Assembly (NCBI GenBank): GCA_002345925.1
Contig: DDWM01000072.1
Location: forward strand, 20,588-27,357
Reading direction: 5' to 3'
DNA from: Actinobacteria bacterium UBA2286
Lineage (GTDB): Bacteria > Actinomycetota > Coriobacteriia > Anaerosomatales > Anaerosomataceae
Length of the DNA: 6,770 nt
The notes below the pieces were generated by a model. That model worked only from the letters and a program-made list of their open reading frames with translations, searched no databases and was not told the DNA's origin. How positions within the stretch are numbered: the first letter of the stretch is position 1; every line of letters begins with the position of its first letter. Of the stretch, positions 1 through 5,858 are shown one piece after another. A program made the translations under genes and the position numbers.

Positions 1-368
1 AGATTGAGCGAATCGAAGACGTGTACACGGCCCTCGAATCGCTCGGCAGCCTGCCTAGCAGCAGCTACCGTGCCGGATAGACCTGCCGAGATGTGAATGG
101 AGATGACTTCCTCGGCCAAGAGCAGCGCGGCTTCGTATGCTTCAACGAATGCGCCCACTGACGGCTGAGATGTGGTGGGAAGCGCCGACGAGGCAGCCAT
201 GCGCTTGAAGAACTCGGCCTGAGTGACGGTACCGTCGGCGAACGAGTCCTCCCCAAAGCTCACCAACAGCGGCACGACCGCGATGCCCCGCTCGGCAACG
301 ATTGCCGGTGGAAGATCGGAGGTGCTGTCGGTAACGATCGCAAAGCGACGTGCTGTGGCGTCTGCCAC
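1..368 (-). CDS. DegV family lipid-binding protein, 3' end cut by the window edge
   Basis: The frame is open to the left edge, giving the first ~122 residues of a family that is usually about 280 long. DegV proteins bind a fatty acid in a cleft between two domains; some act as FakB subunits that present fatty acids to the kinase FakA, but no FakA is visible here. Family marks, numbered from the GTG at 368: TDSTSDLP at 13-20, TSQPS at 66-70 (both part of the lipid head-group site) and SAGLSGT at 94-100, followed by VHVFDS. The start is uncertain. A GTG at 377 would overlap the gatB stop (GTGA). The GTG at 368 lies 5 bases after that stop, is preceded by GGTGATC, and gives a natural MADATARRF N-terminus, so I prefer it. 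Close spacing implies co-transcription and probably translational coupling with gatB. The family call is firm; the lipid and partner are unknown. Confidence 0.93.
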   Translation of the reverse strand, partial: MADATARRFAIVTDSTSDLPPAIVAERGIAVVPLLVSFGEDSFADGTVTQAEFFKRMAASSALPTTSQPSVGAFVEAYEAALLLAEEVISIHISAGLSGTVAAARQAAERFEGRVHVFDSLN

Positions 369-371
369 GGT

Positions 372-378
372 GATCACC
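372..378 (-). promoter_or_regulatory. Probable ribosome-binding site of degV inside the end of gatB
   Basis: The minus strand reads GGTGATC here, spanning the gatB TGA stop. It matches the 3' part of the extended Shine-Dalgarno sequence (AAGGAGGTGATC). If the full consensus is aligned on it, the GGAGG core position would sit 8 bases before the GTG at 368, an ideal spacing. This supports 368 over 377 as the degV start. The core GGA itself is not conserved, so the site is only moderate. Confidence 0.45.
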
Positions 379-1900
379 CAAGTTTCTTGACTAGGATTTC
401 ATTGACCAGTGCCGGGTTGCCCTGTCCGCGCATCTCACGCATGACCTGACCGACGAACCAACCTACCAGCGTGGTCTTGCCTGCGCGGTAGCTTGCAACC
501 TCATCGGGACTTGCAGCGATAACGCGGTCTACTGCGGTCTCGATCGCTCCGGTATCGCTTACCTGCTTCATCCCGCGGATTTCGACGATCGCGCCGGGGG
601 CGTCTCCGGAAGTGACCATCTCGGCGAATACCTGCTTGGCCTGCTTGCCCGAGATGGTTCCGGCGTCGACGATCTCAACGAGCTCTGCCAGCATCGCCGG
701 AGTGACACGCGCTTCGGCAACGGAAACCGCCTCGGCGTTCAGATATGCCGAGAAGTCGCCGAGGGCCCAGTTCGCAAGCGGCCTGGCGAGCGCCTCGCCT
801 GCAAGCGCCACTGCCTCCTCGAAATACGCGGCGAAATCCGCGTCCTCTGAAAGCGAGCGAGCATCGTTGGCAGGCAGCCCGAAGTCGCGCATGAAGCGCT
901 CGCGGCGGGCATCGGGGAGCTCCGGCAAGCGCGCACGGATCGACTCGATCCACTCGGCAGAGAACTCGAAGGGGACCATGTCCGGCTCCGGGAAGTACCG
1001 GTAGTCGTGAGCTTCCTCTTTGGAGCGCATGGTGCTGGTGCGCTTGGCGCCGACGTCCCAATGGCGCGTCTCCTGCACCACGCGACCGCCGTCGTCGAGC
1101 ACATCGGCCTGACGGACGATCTCGTAAGCGAGCGCATCATGGAGCGCCTTGAAGGAGTTCATGTTCTTGATCTCGGTCTTGGTGCCAAGCTCGGTCTCGC
1201 CGGGACGGCGGATCGAGACGTTGCCGTCGACACGCATGGAGCCCTCTTCCATGCTGCAATCGCTGACGCCGAGGTTGAGCATGATAAGCCGCAGTTTCTG
1301 CGCGAAGCGGCGTGCTTCTTCCGGCGTGCGCATATCAGGCTCGCTCACGAGCTCCATGAGCGGCGTGCCAGCACGGTTGAAGTCGACAAGCGAATGGTCG
1401 GCTCCGGCGATGCGGCCCTCGGAGCCACCCACGTGCACCATCTTGCCGGTGTCCTCTTCCAGGTGGATGCGCGTGACGCCGATTCGTGCGGTGTACGCAT
1501 CTCCGCCAAATTCCAGACGCTGCGCTGCACCGTCGCCGTCCACCTCGATATCCAGGTGACCAAGGCCGCAAAAAGGCAGATCGTACTGCGAGATCTGATA
1601 ATCCTTCGGCATGTCGGGATAGAAGTACTGTTTGCGATGAAACTGTGAGAACGGCGCGATCTCGCAGTTGAATGCGATTCCAGCCAGGACCGTCGACTCG
1701 ACTGCCGCCTGGTTCGGCACCGGCAGAGCGCCCGGCAAGCCGAGACAGACCGGACAAACCCGTGTGTTGGGCTCTCCGCCAAACTCCACCGGACAACCAC
1801 AGAACATCTTGGAATTAAGCGCGGTGAGCTCGGTATGTATCTCAAGACCGATTACGGCCTCATAGCGCTCGAGCACGCCCGGAAGACGATCTTTGGCCAC
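374..1900 (-). CDS. gatB: Aspartyl/glutamyl-tRNA(Asn/Gln) amidotransferase subunit B
   Basis: GatB is the tRNA-binding and kinase-like subunit of GatCAB. It uses ATP to activate the side-chain carboxylate of Glu-tRNA(Gln) or Asp-tRNA(Asn), which is then amidated with ammonia channelled from GatA. The 508-residue product shows the family pattern: GLEIHTEL at 18-25, the zinc-site cysteines C34, C36, C49 and C52, the HRKQYFYPDMPKDYQISQYDLP block at 88-109, HLEEDTGK at 146-153 and DFNRAGTPLMELVSEPD at 173-189. The C-terminal ~150 residues are the helical GatB/YqeY tRNA-binding domain, ending in the usual GNPALVNEILVKKLG. It is slightly longer than typical (about 475-490), mainly from a short N-terminal extension. 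The GTG start is supported by AAGGAG 8 bases upstream. Unusually, it is separated from gatA by a cell-wall protein gene, and degV follows with almost no gap. Confidence 0.98.
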   Translation of the reverse strand: MAKDRLPGVLERYEAVIGLEIHTELTALNSKMFCGCPVEFGGEPNTRVCPVCLGLPGALPVPNQAAVESTVLAGIAFNCEIAPFSQFHRKQYFYPDMPKDYQISQYDLPFCGLGHLDIEVDGDGAAQRLEFGGDAYTARIGVTRIHLEEDTGKMVHVGGSEGRIAGADHSLVDFNRAGTPLMELVSEPDMRTPEEARRFAQKLRLIMLNLGVSDCSMEEGSMRVDGNVSIRRPGETELGTKTEIKNMNSFKALHDALAYEIVRQADVLDDGGRVVQETRHWDVGAKRTSTMRSKEEAHDYRYFPEPDMVPFEFSAEWIESIRARLPELPDARRERFMRDFGLPANDARSLSEDADFAAYFEEAVALAGEALARPLANWALGDFSAYLNAEAVSVAEARVTPAMLAELVEIVDAGTISGKQAKQVFAEMVTSGDAPGAIVEIRGMKQVSDTGAIETAVDRVIAASPDEVASYRAGKTTLVGWFVGQVMREMRGQGNPALVNEILVKKLG

Positions 1901-1908
1901 GGTGGAGT

Positions 1909-1914
1909 CTCCTT
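1909..1914 (-). promoter_or_regulatory. Ribosome-binding site of gatB
   Basis: The minus strand reads AAGGAG, 8 bases before the GTG codon at 1900. This strong Shine-Dalgarno sequence fixes the gatB start at a non-ATG codon. Confidence 0.85.
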
Positions 1915-1932
1915 CAGAGAACGCGAAACGTC

Positions 1933-1964
1933 ACGGAGCGCGGACGGTGAGGCCCGCGCTCCGT
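1933..1964 (-). terminator. Perfect 11-bp GC-rich hairpin between the CWB2 gene and gatB
   Basis: ACGGAGCGCGG and its exact reverse complement CCGCGCTCCGT flank a 10-base loop, 33 bases after the TAA of the upstream gene. A perfect stem in such a short gap is unlikely to be chance. On the minus strand only GACGTTTCGCG follows, not a run of T, so it is not a classic intrinsic terminator. It may be a tail-less terminator of the kind proposed in high-GC bacteria, a 3'-end or processing hairpin for the upstream transcript, or part of the gatB leader. Confidence 0.45.
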
Positions 1965-1966
1965 AG

Positions 1967-1972
1967 ATTCTA
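1967..1972 (-). promoter_or_regulatory. Possible -10 box (TAGAAT) upstream of gatB
   Basis: The minus strand reads TAGAAT, 5 of 6 matches to TATAAT, beginning 72 bases before the gatB start. No convincing -35 hexamer is present 16-18 bases upstream. The same GTAGAAT heptamer occurs upstream of gatC. If active, transcription would begin near 1960, inside the first arm of the adjacent hairpin, giving gatB a supply independent of the upstream gene. Tentative. Confidence 0.25.
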
Positions 1973-1996
1973 CCGCACTCGGCACATCAGCCGCTG

Positions 1997-3895
1997 TTAG
2001 TGCAGCAATGCTTTCGCCGCGTCTCTCGGCACATCGCCCAAAGCAGCAGTACTGCCGAGGAAGCGCAGCTCGTAGATAGAGTCGCGGTTCATGGAAAGCG
2101 CTGCCGCCGCGTAGGAGTCGAGCTTGTCCTTCGGGGTCAGCAATATCACGCTGGCGTCACTCCCCTGCAAGACGCCACCTGCAAGCGCATCCGGGAAGTT
2201 CGTGCCGACAGCGATCGCTGGTCGCGACCAGAGCATACCCATGCCGTCGAAGCCCGCGCCAGCGATCATCGCAGCCGTCTCGTAGCGGTTCGAGCCACCG
2301 TAACGGGTGAACTCGATGAAAGGCGACGTCTTGAGCTCGTTTGCCACGGCAGCTCCTACAGCATCCGTACTGCCGAGGATATATCCGTGGTTGGAGCCAT
2401 TGTCGACCATGGCCGCCCGTACCGTCGAGGGCAGGTCGGTCGTGCGGGTGAGGTAGATCGGCCAGCCGTTGGCCGCCGCGATCGGGGAGGCCGCAAGTGC
2501 GTCCGGGAAGTTGAGCCCGGTGGCGACAAATGCAGTGCCGTCGTAGCCGCCGTCGGCTTTCACGCGGTCTACGGTCTCGGCGGCGATAAGATTCGCAGTC
2601 GCGTAGCGGTCGCTGCCACCAAGCCTCTCCGGCGGCGCAAGGATCATGAGGTCATCCACCGCATCGTATACGGCCTTGCTGACGGCGTCCTCACTGCCAA
2701 GGATGTATGCACCTGCCGCGCCGAGACGAACGATCTCTGCAGCGACCTCGCTCGGCAGCGAGTACTTACGCGTCAGCAGCAGCGGGGCGTCTGCGGCGCC
2801 GGCTAGCGCCGCTCCACCGAGCGCGTCCGGCCAGTTCTCGCCGGTTGCGATGACGACCATCTTCGCTCCGTCGGGGTACGCGCGCTTCGAAGCCTCGACC
2901 GCGGTGGTATAGCGCGAGTCGCCTGATATCTCAGTGGACTCTGTTGGCACATCCACGATCCATCTGGAGATACGATGGTTGAAGGTGTCTGCCACGTACA
3001 CGTTCCGATCCAGGCCTACGGCGATGCCGTAAGGGATGCTGAACTGCCCGTCGCCGGATCCGCCCGCCCCGAAGGTGGCGACGAAGGAGCGCTCGGCGTC
3101 GAACACCTGGCCACGGTTTCCCGTCGACTCGATGACATATGAGTTGCCAAGCGGATCGACACCGACATCATACGGCCGCTGGAACTGTCCTGGTAATGTG
3201 CCAGAACCGCCCCAATTGGCCTCGAATACACCGGCGAAGGAGTACTGAACGACCGAATTGGTGTACCCCGACGATATGTCCGTCGTCGTGAGCACAGTGC
3301 CGTCGTGCGTAACGGCGACGCCGACAGTGGAGAATCCGGCCACTACCCATTCATCCACATAGGTGCGATTGCGCCATCGCTGCACGGAGTCACCGTTCTC
3401 AACCACGAACGCCGTCCCGTCGAGGGCGACCGAGAGGTGGCCGGGGTTCACGATCTCATCGGCGGCGCTCTCCTGGAACGTACCGGCCATGCTGTACATG
3501 AGCGGGTTGAACATGCGTACCGCCGACAGAGGGATCTCTTTCTCGGAGATGTAGATCGTGCCCCAGCGGTCCGTGGCGACCCCGCGCGGCGTCCGGATAA
3601 TCCCGGTATTGGGAGAATCCGTTGTACCCACCGATCGAACGAAAGCGCCATCCGCCGTGAACATCTGGACGCGGTTGTCACCGCTTTCGCCACCCGCTAC
3701 GTAGACGTTGCCCCACTTGTCGGTCGCTACATCCGGCGGGTAGCGGAACTGCCCGTCGAGCAACCCGTTGCTGCCCCAGTCGCTCTCCCAGGTCAGCGTC
3801 ACCGCCCCGAGCGCGCTCGCAGGCATCATCACCACCAGCATCGCCGTGACCACCGCAAGGGCGACTGCCGAAGAACCCCGCTTGCGTCTGCGCAT
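1997..3895 (-). CDS. Exported NHL-like beta-propeller protein with three C-terminal cell-wall-binding repeats (CWB2)
   Basis: The 632-residue product begins with a signal peptide: basic MRRRKR, a hydrophobic core at ~10-28, and a likely cut after ASALGA near residue 31. Residues ~36-315 form six blades resembling NHL repeats; the clearest are DGQFRYPPDVATDKWGNVYV and GDGQFSIPYGIAVGLDRNVY. Residues ~323-632 carry three CWB2 modules, each starting GGS-RY-TA (GDSRYTTA, GGSDRYATA, GGSNRYETA) and containing PDALA or PDALG and a YILGS or FLGS block. CWB2 modules (known from clostridial S-layer-type proteins) hold proteins non-covalently to the cell wall, so this is probably a surface protein whose propeller binds a ligand or partner. 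No catalytic domain is visible. The ATG follows GGGGGGG at 5 bases. It lies between gatA and gatB, an unusual place. The architecture is clear; the ligand and function are unknown. Confidence 0.93.
   Translation of the reverse strand: MRRRKRGSSAVALAVVTAMLVVMMPASALGAVTLTWESDWGSNGLLDGQFRYPPDVATDKWGNVYVAGGESGDNRVQMFTADGAFVRSVGTTDSPNTGIIRTPRGVATDRWGTIYISEKEIPLSAVRMFNPLMYSMAGTFQESAADEIVNPGHLSVALDGTAFVVENGDSVQRWRNRTYVDEWVVAGFSTVGVAVTHDGTVLTTTDISSGYTNSVVQYSFAGVFEANWGGSGTLPGQFQRPYDVGVDPLGNSYVIESTGNRGQVFDAERSFVATFGAGGSGDGQFSIPYGIAVGLDRNVYVADTFNHRISRWIVDVPTESTEISGDSRYTTAVEASKRAYPDGAKMVVIATGENWPDALGGAALAGAADAPLLLTRKYSLPSEVAAEIVRLGAAGAYILGSEDAVSKAVYDAVDDLMILAPPERLGGSDRYATANLIAAETVDRVKADGGYDGTAFVATGLNFPDALAASPIAAANGWPIYLTRTTDLPSTVRAAMVDNGSNHGYILGSTDAVGAAVANELKTSPFIEFTRYGGSNRYETAAMIAGAGFDGMGMLWSRPAIAVGTNFPDALAGGVLQGSDASVILLTPKDKLDSYAAAALSMNRDSIYELRFLGSTAALGDVPRDAAKALLH
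2000..2929 (-). repeat. Three tandem CWB2 modules (protein repeats)
   Basis: The modules cover residues ~323-416, 423-521 and 530-632 of the encoded protein. Each has an opening GDSRY, GGSDRY or GGSNRY, a central NWPDALGG, NFPDALAA or NFPDALAG, and a closing GSEDAVS, GSTDAVG or GSTAALG block. Three is the usual number in wall-anchored proteins, where the modules form a trimer-like unit. The third is the most divergent near its end. Confidence 0.9.
2951..3790 (-). repeat. Six NHL-like propeller blades (protein repeats)
   Basis: Approximate blades by residue are 36-80, 86-130, 135-176, 180-221, 223-268 and 271-315. Blades 1, 5 and 6 keep the NHL pattern (WGS or FGAGG, DGQF-or-PGQF, P-GVA-like, NVYV or NSYV). 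Blades 3 and 4 are divergent and shorter. Six blades would close a complete propeller. Confidence 0.75.
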
Positions 3896-3901
3896 AATAA
3901 C

Positions 3902-3955
3902 CCCCCCATCATTTGGAACCGGACTTAACGCCCGATAACCTTCCCTGATGGGGAG
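3902..3955 (-). promoter_or_regulatory. Structured leader that can sequester the ribosome-binding site of the CWB2 gene
   Basis: On the minus strand CTCCCCATCA (3955-3946) can pair with TGATGGGGGG (3911-3902): 8 Watson-Crick pairs, one G-U and a closing C-G. The 3' arm contains most of the GGGGGGG that serves as ribosome-binding site for the ATG at 3895. Two smaller helices stack inside: GGAA (3944-3941) with TTCC (3918-3915), and CGGGC (3934-3930) with GTCCG (3924-3920) around loop GTTAA. An alternative, GGGA (3964-3961) with TCCC (3954-3951), would use the same C-rich arm and free the site. I recognise no known riboswitch class; c-di-GMP-I consensus elements are absent. Confidence 0.45.
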
Positions 3956-3998
3956 TCTATTCCCAAAGATGCAGGAACGTCCTGAAAACCTGGCGGGG

Positions 3999-5471
3999 CT
4001 ACCTCACAGGCGGTGTCATATCCAACCCGAGCGCGCCCTCAAGCGCGGCAGCTACTCGAAGCATGGTCGCCTCGTCGAAATGCTTGCCGATGATCTGCAC
4101 GCCGATGGGCAAGCCGCTCTCGGTGCACTTCGCGGCAGGAATGCTCACTCCCGGGAGTCCGGCAAGGTTGAGCGGGATCGTGTACACATCTGACAGGTAC
4201 ATCGACAGCGGATCCTCGGCCTTCTCGCCGATCTTGAAGGCTACGGTCGGCGATGTCGGCGTGATGAGCACATCGAACTTCTCAAATGCCGAGGCAAACT
4301 CGTTTGTGATAAGCGTGCGCGTCTTCTGCGCGGTGCCGTAGTACGCATCGTAGTAGCCGGCAGAAAGCGCATACGTGCCGAGCATGATGCGGCGGATCGA
4401 CTCGGGACCAAAACCTTCGGCGCGCGAGCGCATATACAGGTCGAGGACGTCTTTGGCGTCGGGAACGCGGTGACCGTAGCGGATGCCGTCGAAGCGCGCG
4501 AGGTTCGAGCTCGCCTCGGCAGGCCCGATGATGTAGTACGCAGCCAGTCCGTGCTGCGACATAGGCAGATTGACCTCGCCCACCTCGGCACCGAGGGCCT
4601 CAAGCGTGCGGACCGACATCTCGGTCGCTTCTCGGACCTCGGGCGCGCAGCCCTCAAGGTCGAGCATGTCGCGCACCAGGCCAACGCGCAGGCCTTTGAC
4701 GCCGTCGCCGAGGCCAAGAGTGAAGTCCGGAACCTGCTCACGTACAGAGGTGGCGTCCATGTCGTCGTGACCGGAGATCGCATTGAGCACGAGCGCTGAG
4801 TCCTCCACCGAGCGCGAGAACGGCCCGATCTGGTCTAGCGAGGATGCGAACGCGACGATCCCGTAGCGCGAGACGCGACCGTACGTCGGCTTCAGCGCGA
4901 CAGTGCCTGTGAGTGCACCAGGCTGACGGATCGAGCCACCGGTATCGCTGCCGAGCGAAACGGTCACCATGCCTGCGGCGACGGCTGCTGCACTACCACC
5001 CGACGAGCCGCCGGGTACGCGGTCAAGATCCCACGGGTTGTGCGTCACACCAAAGGCGGAGTTCTCGGTAGAAGACCCGAACGCGAACTCGTCCATGTTG
5101 CACTTGGCGATGGGGAGCGCGCCCGCGTCGAGCAGGCGGCGCACGGCGGTGCAGTCGTACGGGCTCTCGTAGTTCTCAAGGATCTTCGATGAGCACGTAG
5201 TGCGTGTGCCCACGAGGTTCATGTTGTCTTTGAGGGCAGCGGGCACGCCTGCAAGCGGCGGAAGCGGCGCACCCTCGGCAACCAACGCATCGATGCGGGC
5301 GGCTGATTCGCGTGCCAGCTCAGGCGTGAGCTGATTGAACGCGTGCACGTCGCCTTCAACGGCTTCGATGTGCGCGTATGTCGCATCGACGATGTCGGCA
5401 GCGGAGAACTCACGGGCGGCGATTCCGTCCCGGATAGCGCATGCGGAGAGTCTGGAGAAGTCGTTGCTCAC
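3999..5471 (-). CDS. gatA: Aspartyl/glutamyl-tRNA(Asn/Gln) amidotransferase subunit A
   Basis: GatA is the glutaminase subunit of GatCAB and releases ammonia from glutamine for transfer to the misacylated tRNA on GatB. The 490-residue product is of normal length and belongs to the amidase signature family. The Ser-cisSer-Lys triad is intact: K81 in ALKDNM, S156 in PGGSSGGSAAAVAAG (153-167) and nucleophile S180 in GSDTGGSIRQPGA (174-186). These align with K79, S154 and S178 of the S. aureus enzyme, offset by two. The C-terminus shows the usual NLAGLPGVSIPAA and LPIGVQIIGK blocks. The start is GTG (MSNDFSRL), 5 bases after the gatC stop, with GGAAGGGG in the last gatC codons as ribosome-binding site, so the two genes are co-translated. 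The gene ends just before the leader of the CWB2 gene rather than gatB. Confidence 0.98.
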   Translation of the reverse strand: MSNDFSRLSACAIRDGIAAREFSAADIVDATYAHIEAVEGDVHAFNQLTPELARESAARIDALVAEGAPLPPLAGVPAALKDNMNLVGTRTTCSSKILENYESPYDCTAVRRLLDAGALPIAKCNMDEFAFGSSTENSAFGVTHNPWDLDRVPGGSSGGSAAAVAAGMVTVSLGSDTGGSIRQPGALTGTVALKPTYGRVSRYGIVAFASSLDQIGPFSRSVEDSALVLNAISGHDDMDATSVREQVPDFTLGLGDGVKGLRVGLVRDMLDLEGCAPEVREATEMSVRTLEALGAEVGEVNLPMSQHGLAAYYIIGPAEASSNLARFDGIRYGHRVPDAKDVLDLYMRSRAEGFGPESIRRIMLGTYALSAGYYDAYYGTAQKTRTLITNEFASAFEKFDVLITPTSPTVAFKIGEKAEDPLSMYLSDVYTIPLNLAGLPGVSIPAAKCTESGLPIGVQIIGKHFDEATMLRVAAALEGALGLDMTPPVR

Positions 5472-5476
5472 GATGC

Positions 5477-5779
5477 CTACGCCCCTTCCTCTGCGCCGAC
5501 GATGCGCGGAATCACGAACGCGCCATCCTCGGCCTCGGGGGCATTCAGAAGCGCCAGCTCGCGGGAGAGACCGGGCTTGACCACGTCGGGTCGGGTAGCG
5601 TTGCGCATTGGAATGGCGTGCGAGGTGGGCTCCACGCCGTCCAGATCAAGCGCCTGCATCTGCCCTATATGTCCCAAGATCGAATTGAGCTCACCTTGCA
5701 GACGAGTGACTTGGTCATCTGTAAGCGCAAGGCGTGCAAGCATCGCCACGTGGCGAACATCTGCTTCCGAGATGGACAT
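5477..5779 (-). CDS. gatC: Aspartyl/glutamyl-tRNA(Asn/Gln) amidotransferase subunit C
   Basis: GatC is the small subunit that wraps around GatA and stabilises its contact with GatB; it has no catalytic residues. The 100-residue product is of normal length. It begins with the typical helical segment ISEADVRHVAMLARLALTDDQ, continues with a GELNSILGHIGQMQALDLDGVEPTSHA-like block at ~29-54, and ends with the region containing LNAPEAEDGAFVIPRIV that in the family contacts GatA. The ATG start is supported by AAAGGA 9 bases upstream. It is the first gene of the gatCA unit, with a 79-base gap to the upstream protease gene. A TAGAAT box in that gap may be its promoter. Confidence 0.97.
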   Translation of the reverse strand: MSISEADVRHVAMLARLALTDDQVTRLQGELNSILGHIGQMQALDLDGVEPTSHAIPMRNATRPDVVKPGLSRELALLNAPEAEDGAFVIPRIVGAEEGA

Positions 5780-5788
5780 GCGGGGAGG

Positions 5789-5794
5789 TCCTTT
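5789..5794 (-). promoter_or_regulatory. Ribosome-binding site of gatC
   Basis: The minus strand reads AAAGGA, 9 bases before the ATG at 5779. It is a good match with normal spacing. Confidence 0.75.
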
Positions 5795-5815
5795 CGACGC
5801 GAGACTGACTTGAGT

Positions 5816-5821
5816 ATTCTA
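5816..5821 (-). promoter_or_regulatory. Possible -10 box (TAGAAT) of a gatC promoter
   Basis: The minus strand reads TAGAAT, 5 of 6 matches to TATAAT and fitting the TAnnnT pattern. Its downstream edge lies 36 bases before the gatC start, which would give a short leader. No clear -35 hexamer is seen. The same GTAGAAT heptamer precedes gatB. The alternative is that gatC is read from the upstream protease transcript. Confidence 0.35.
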
Positions 5822-5858
5822 CGGCAACAGCTTCGCACGCGCTCGGGCTGCCGGGGAA

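Noticed and set aside
142..381. A 79-codon minus-strand frame at the end of gatB.
   Set aside because: It is a different frame from the DegV frame, which carries the family motifs; the alternative has none.
1007..1648. A 213-codon open frame on the plus strand opposite gatB.
   Set aside because: It is antisense to conserved gatB motifs and shows no domain of its own; it is a mirror of GC-rich codon use.
2000..2806. A 268-codon open frame on the plus strand opposite the CWB2 gene.
   Set aside because: It lies fully antisense to a protein with clear domains. Its translation is Arg/Val-rich with no recognisable motif, as expected for the complement of GC-rich coding sequence.
3305..3928. A 207-codon open frame on the plus strand crossing the start of the CWB2 gene.
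   Set aside because: Its product is Arg/His-rich and without motifs, and it overlaps the signal peptide and leader of a well-supported gene.
3972..3984. Near-palindrome CAGGAACGTCCTG after the gatA stop, considered as a terminator.
   Set aside because: The stem has only 5 pairs with a 3-base loop, and only CATCTTTGG follows on the minus strand. It is too weak to call.
3896..3998. A known c-di-GMP-I type riboswitch upstream of the CWB2 gene.
   Set aside because: Its conserved GCAAAG-type and GGCAAACC-type elements are absent. I report only an unclassified structured leader.
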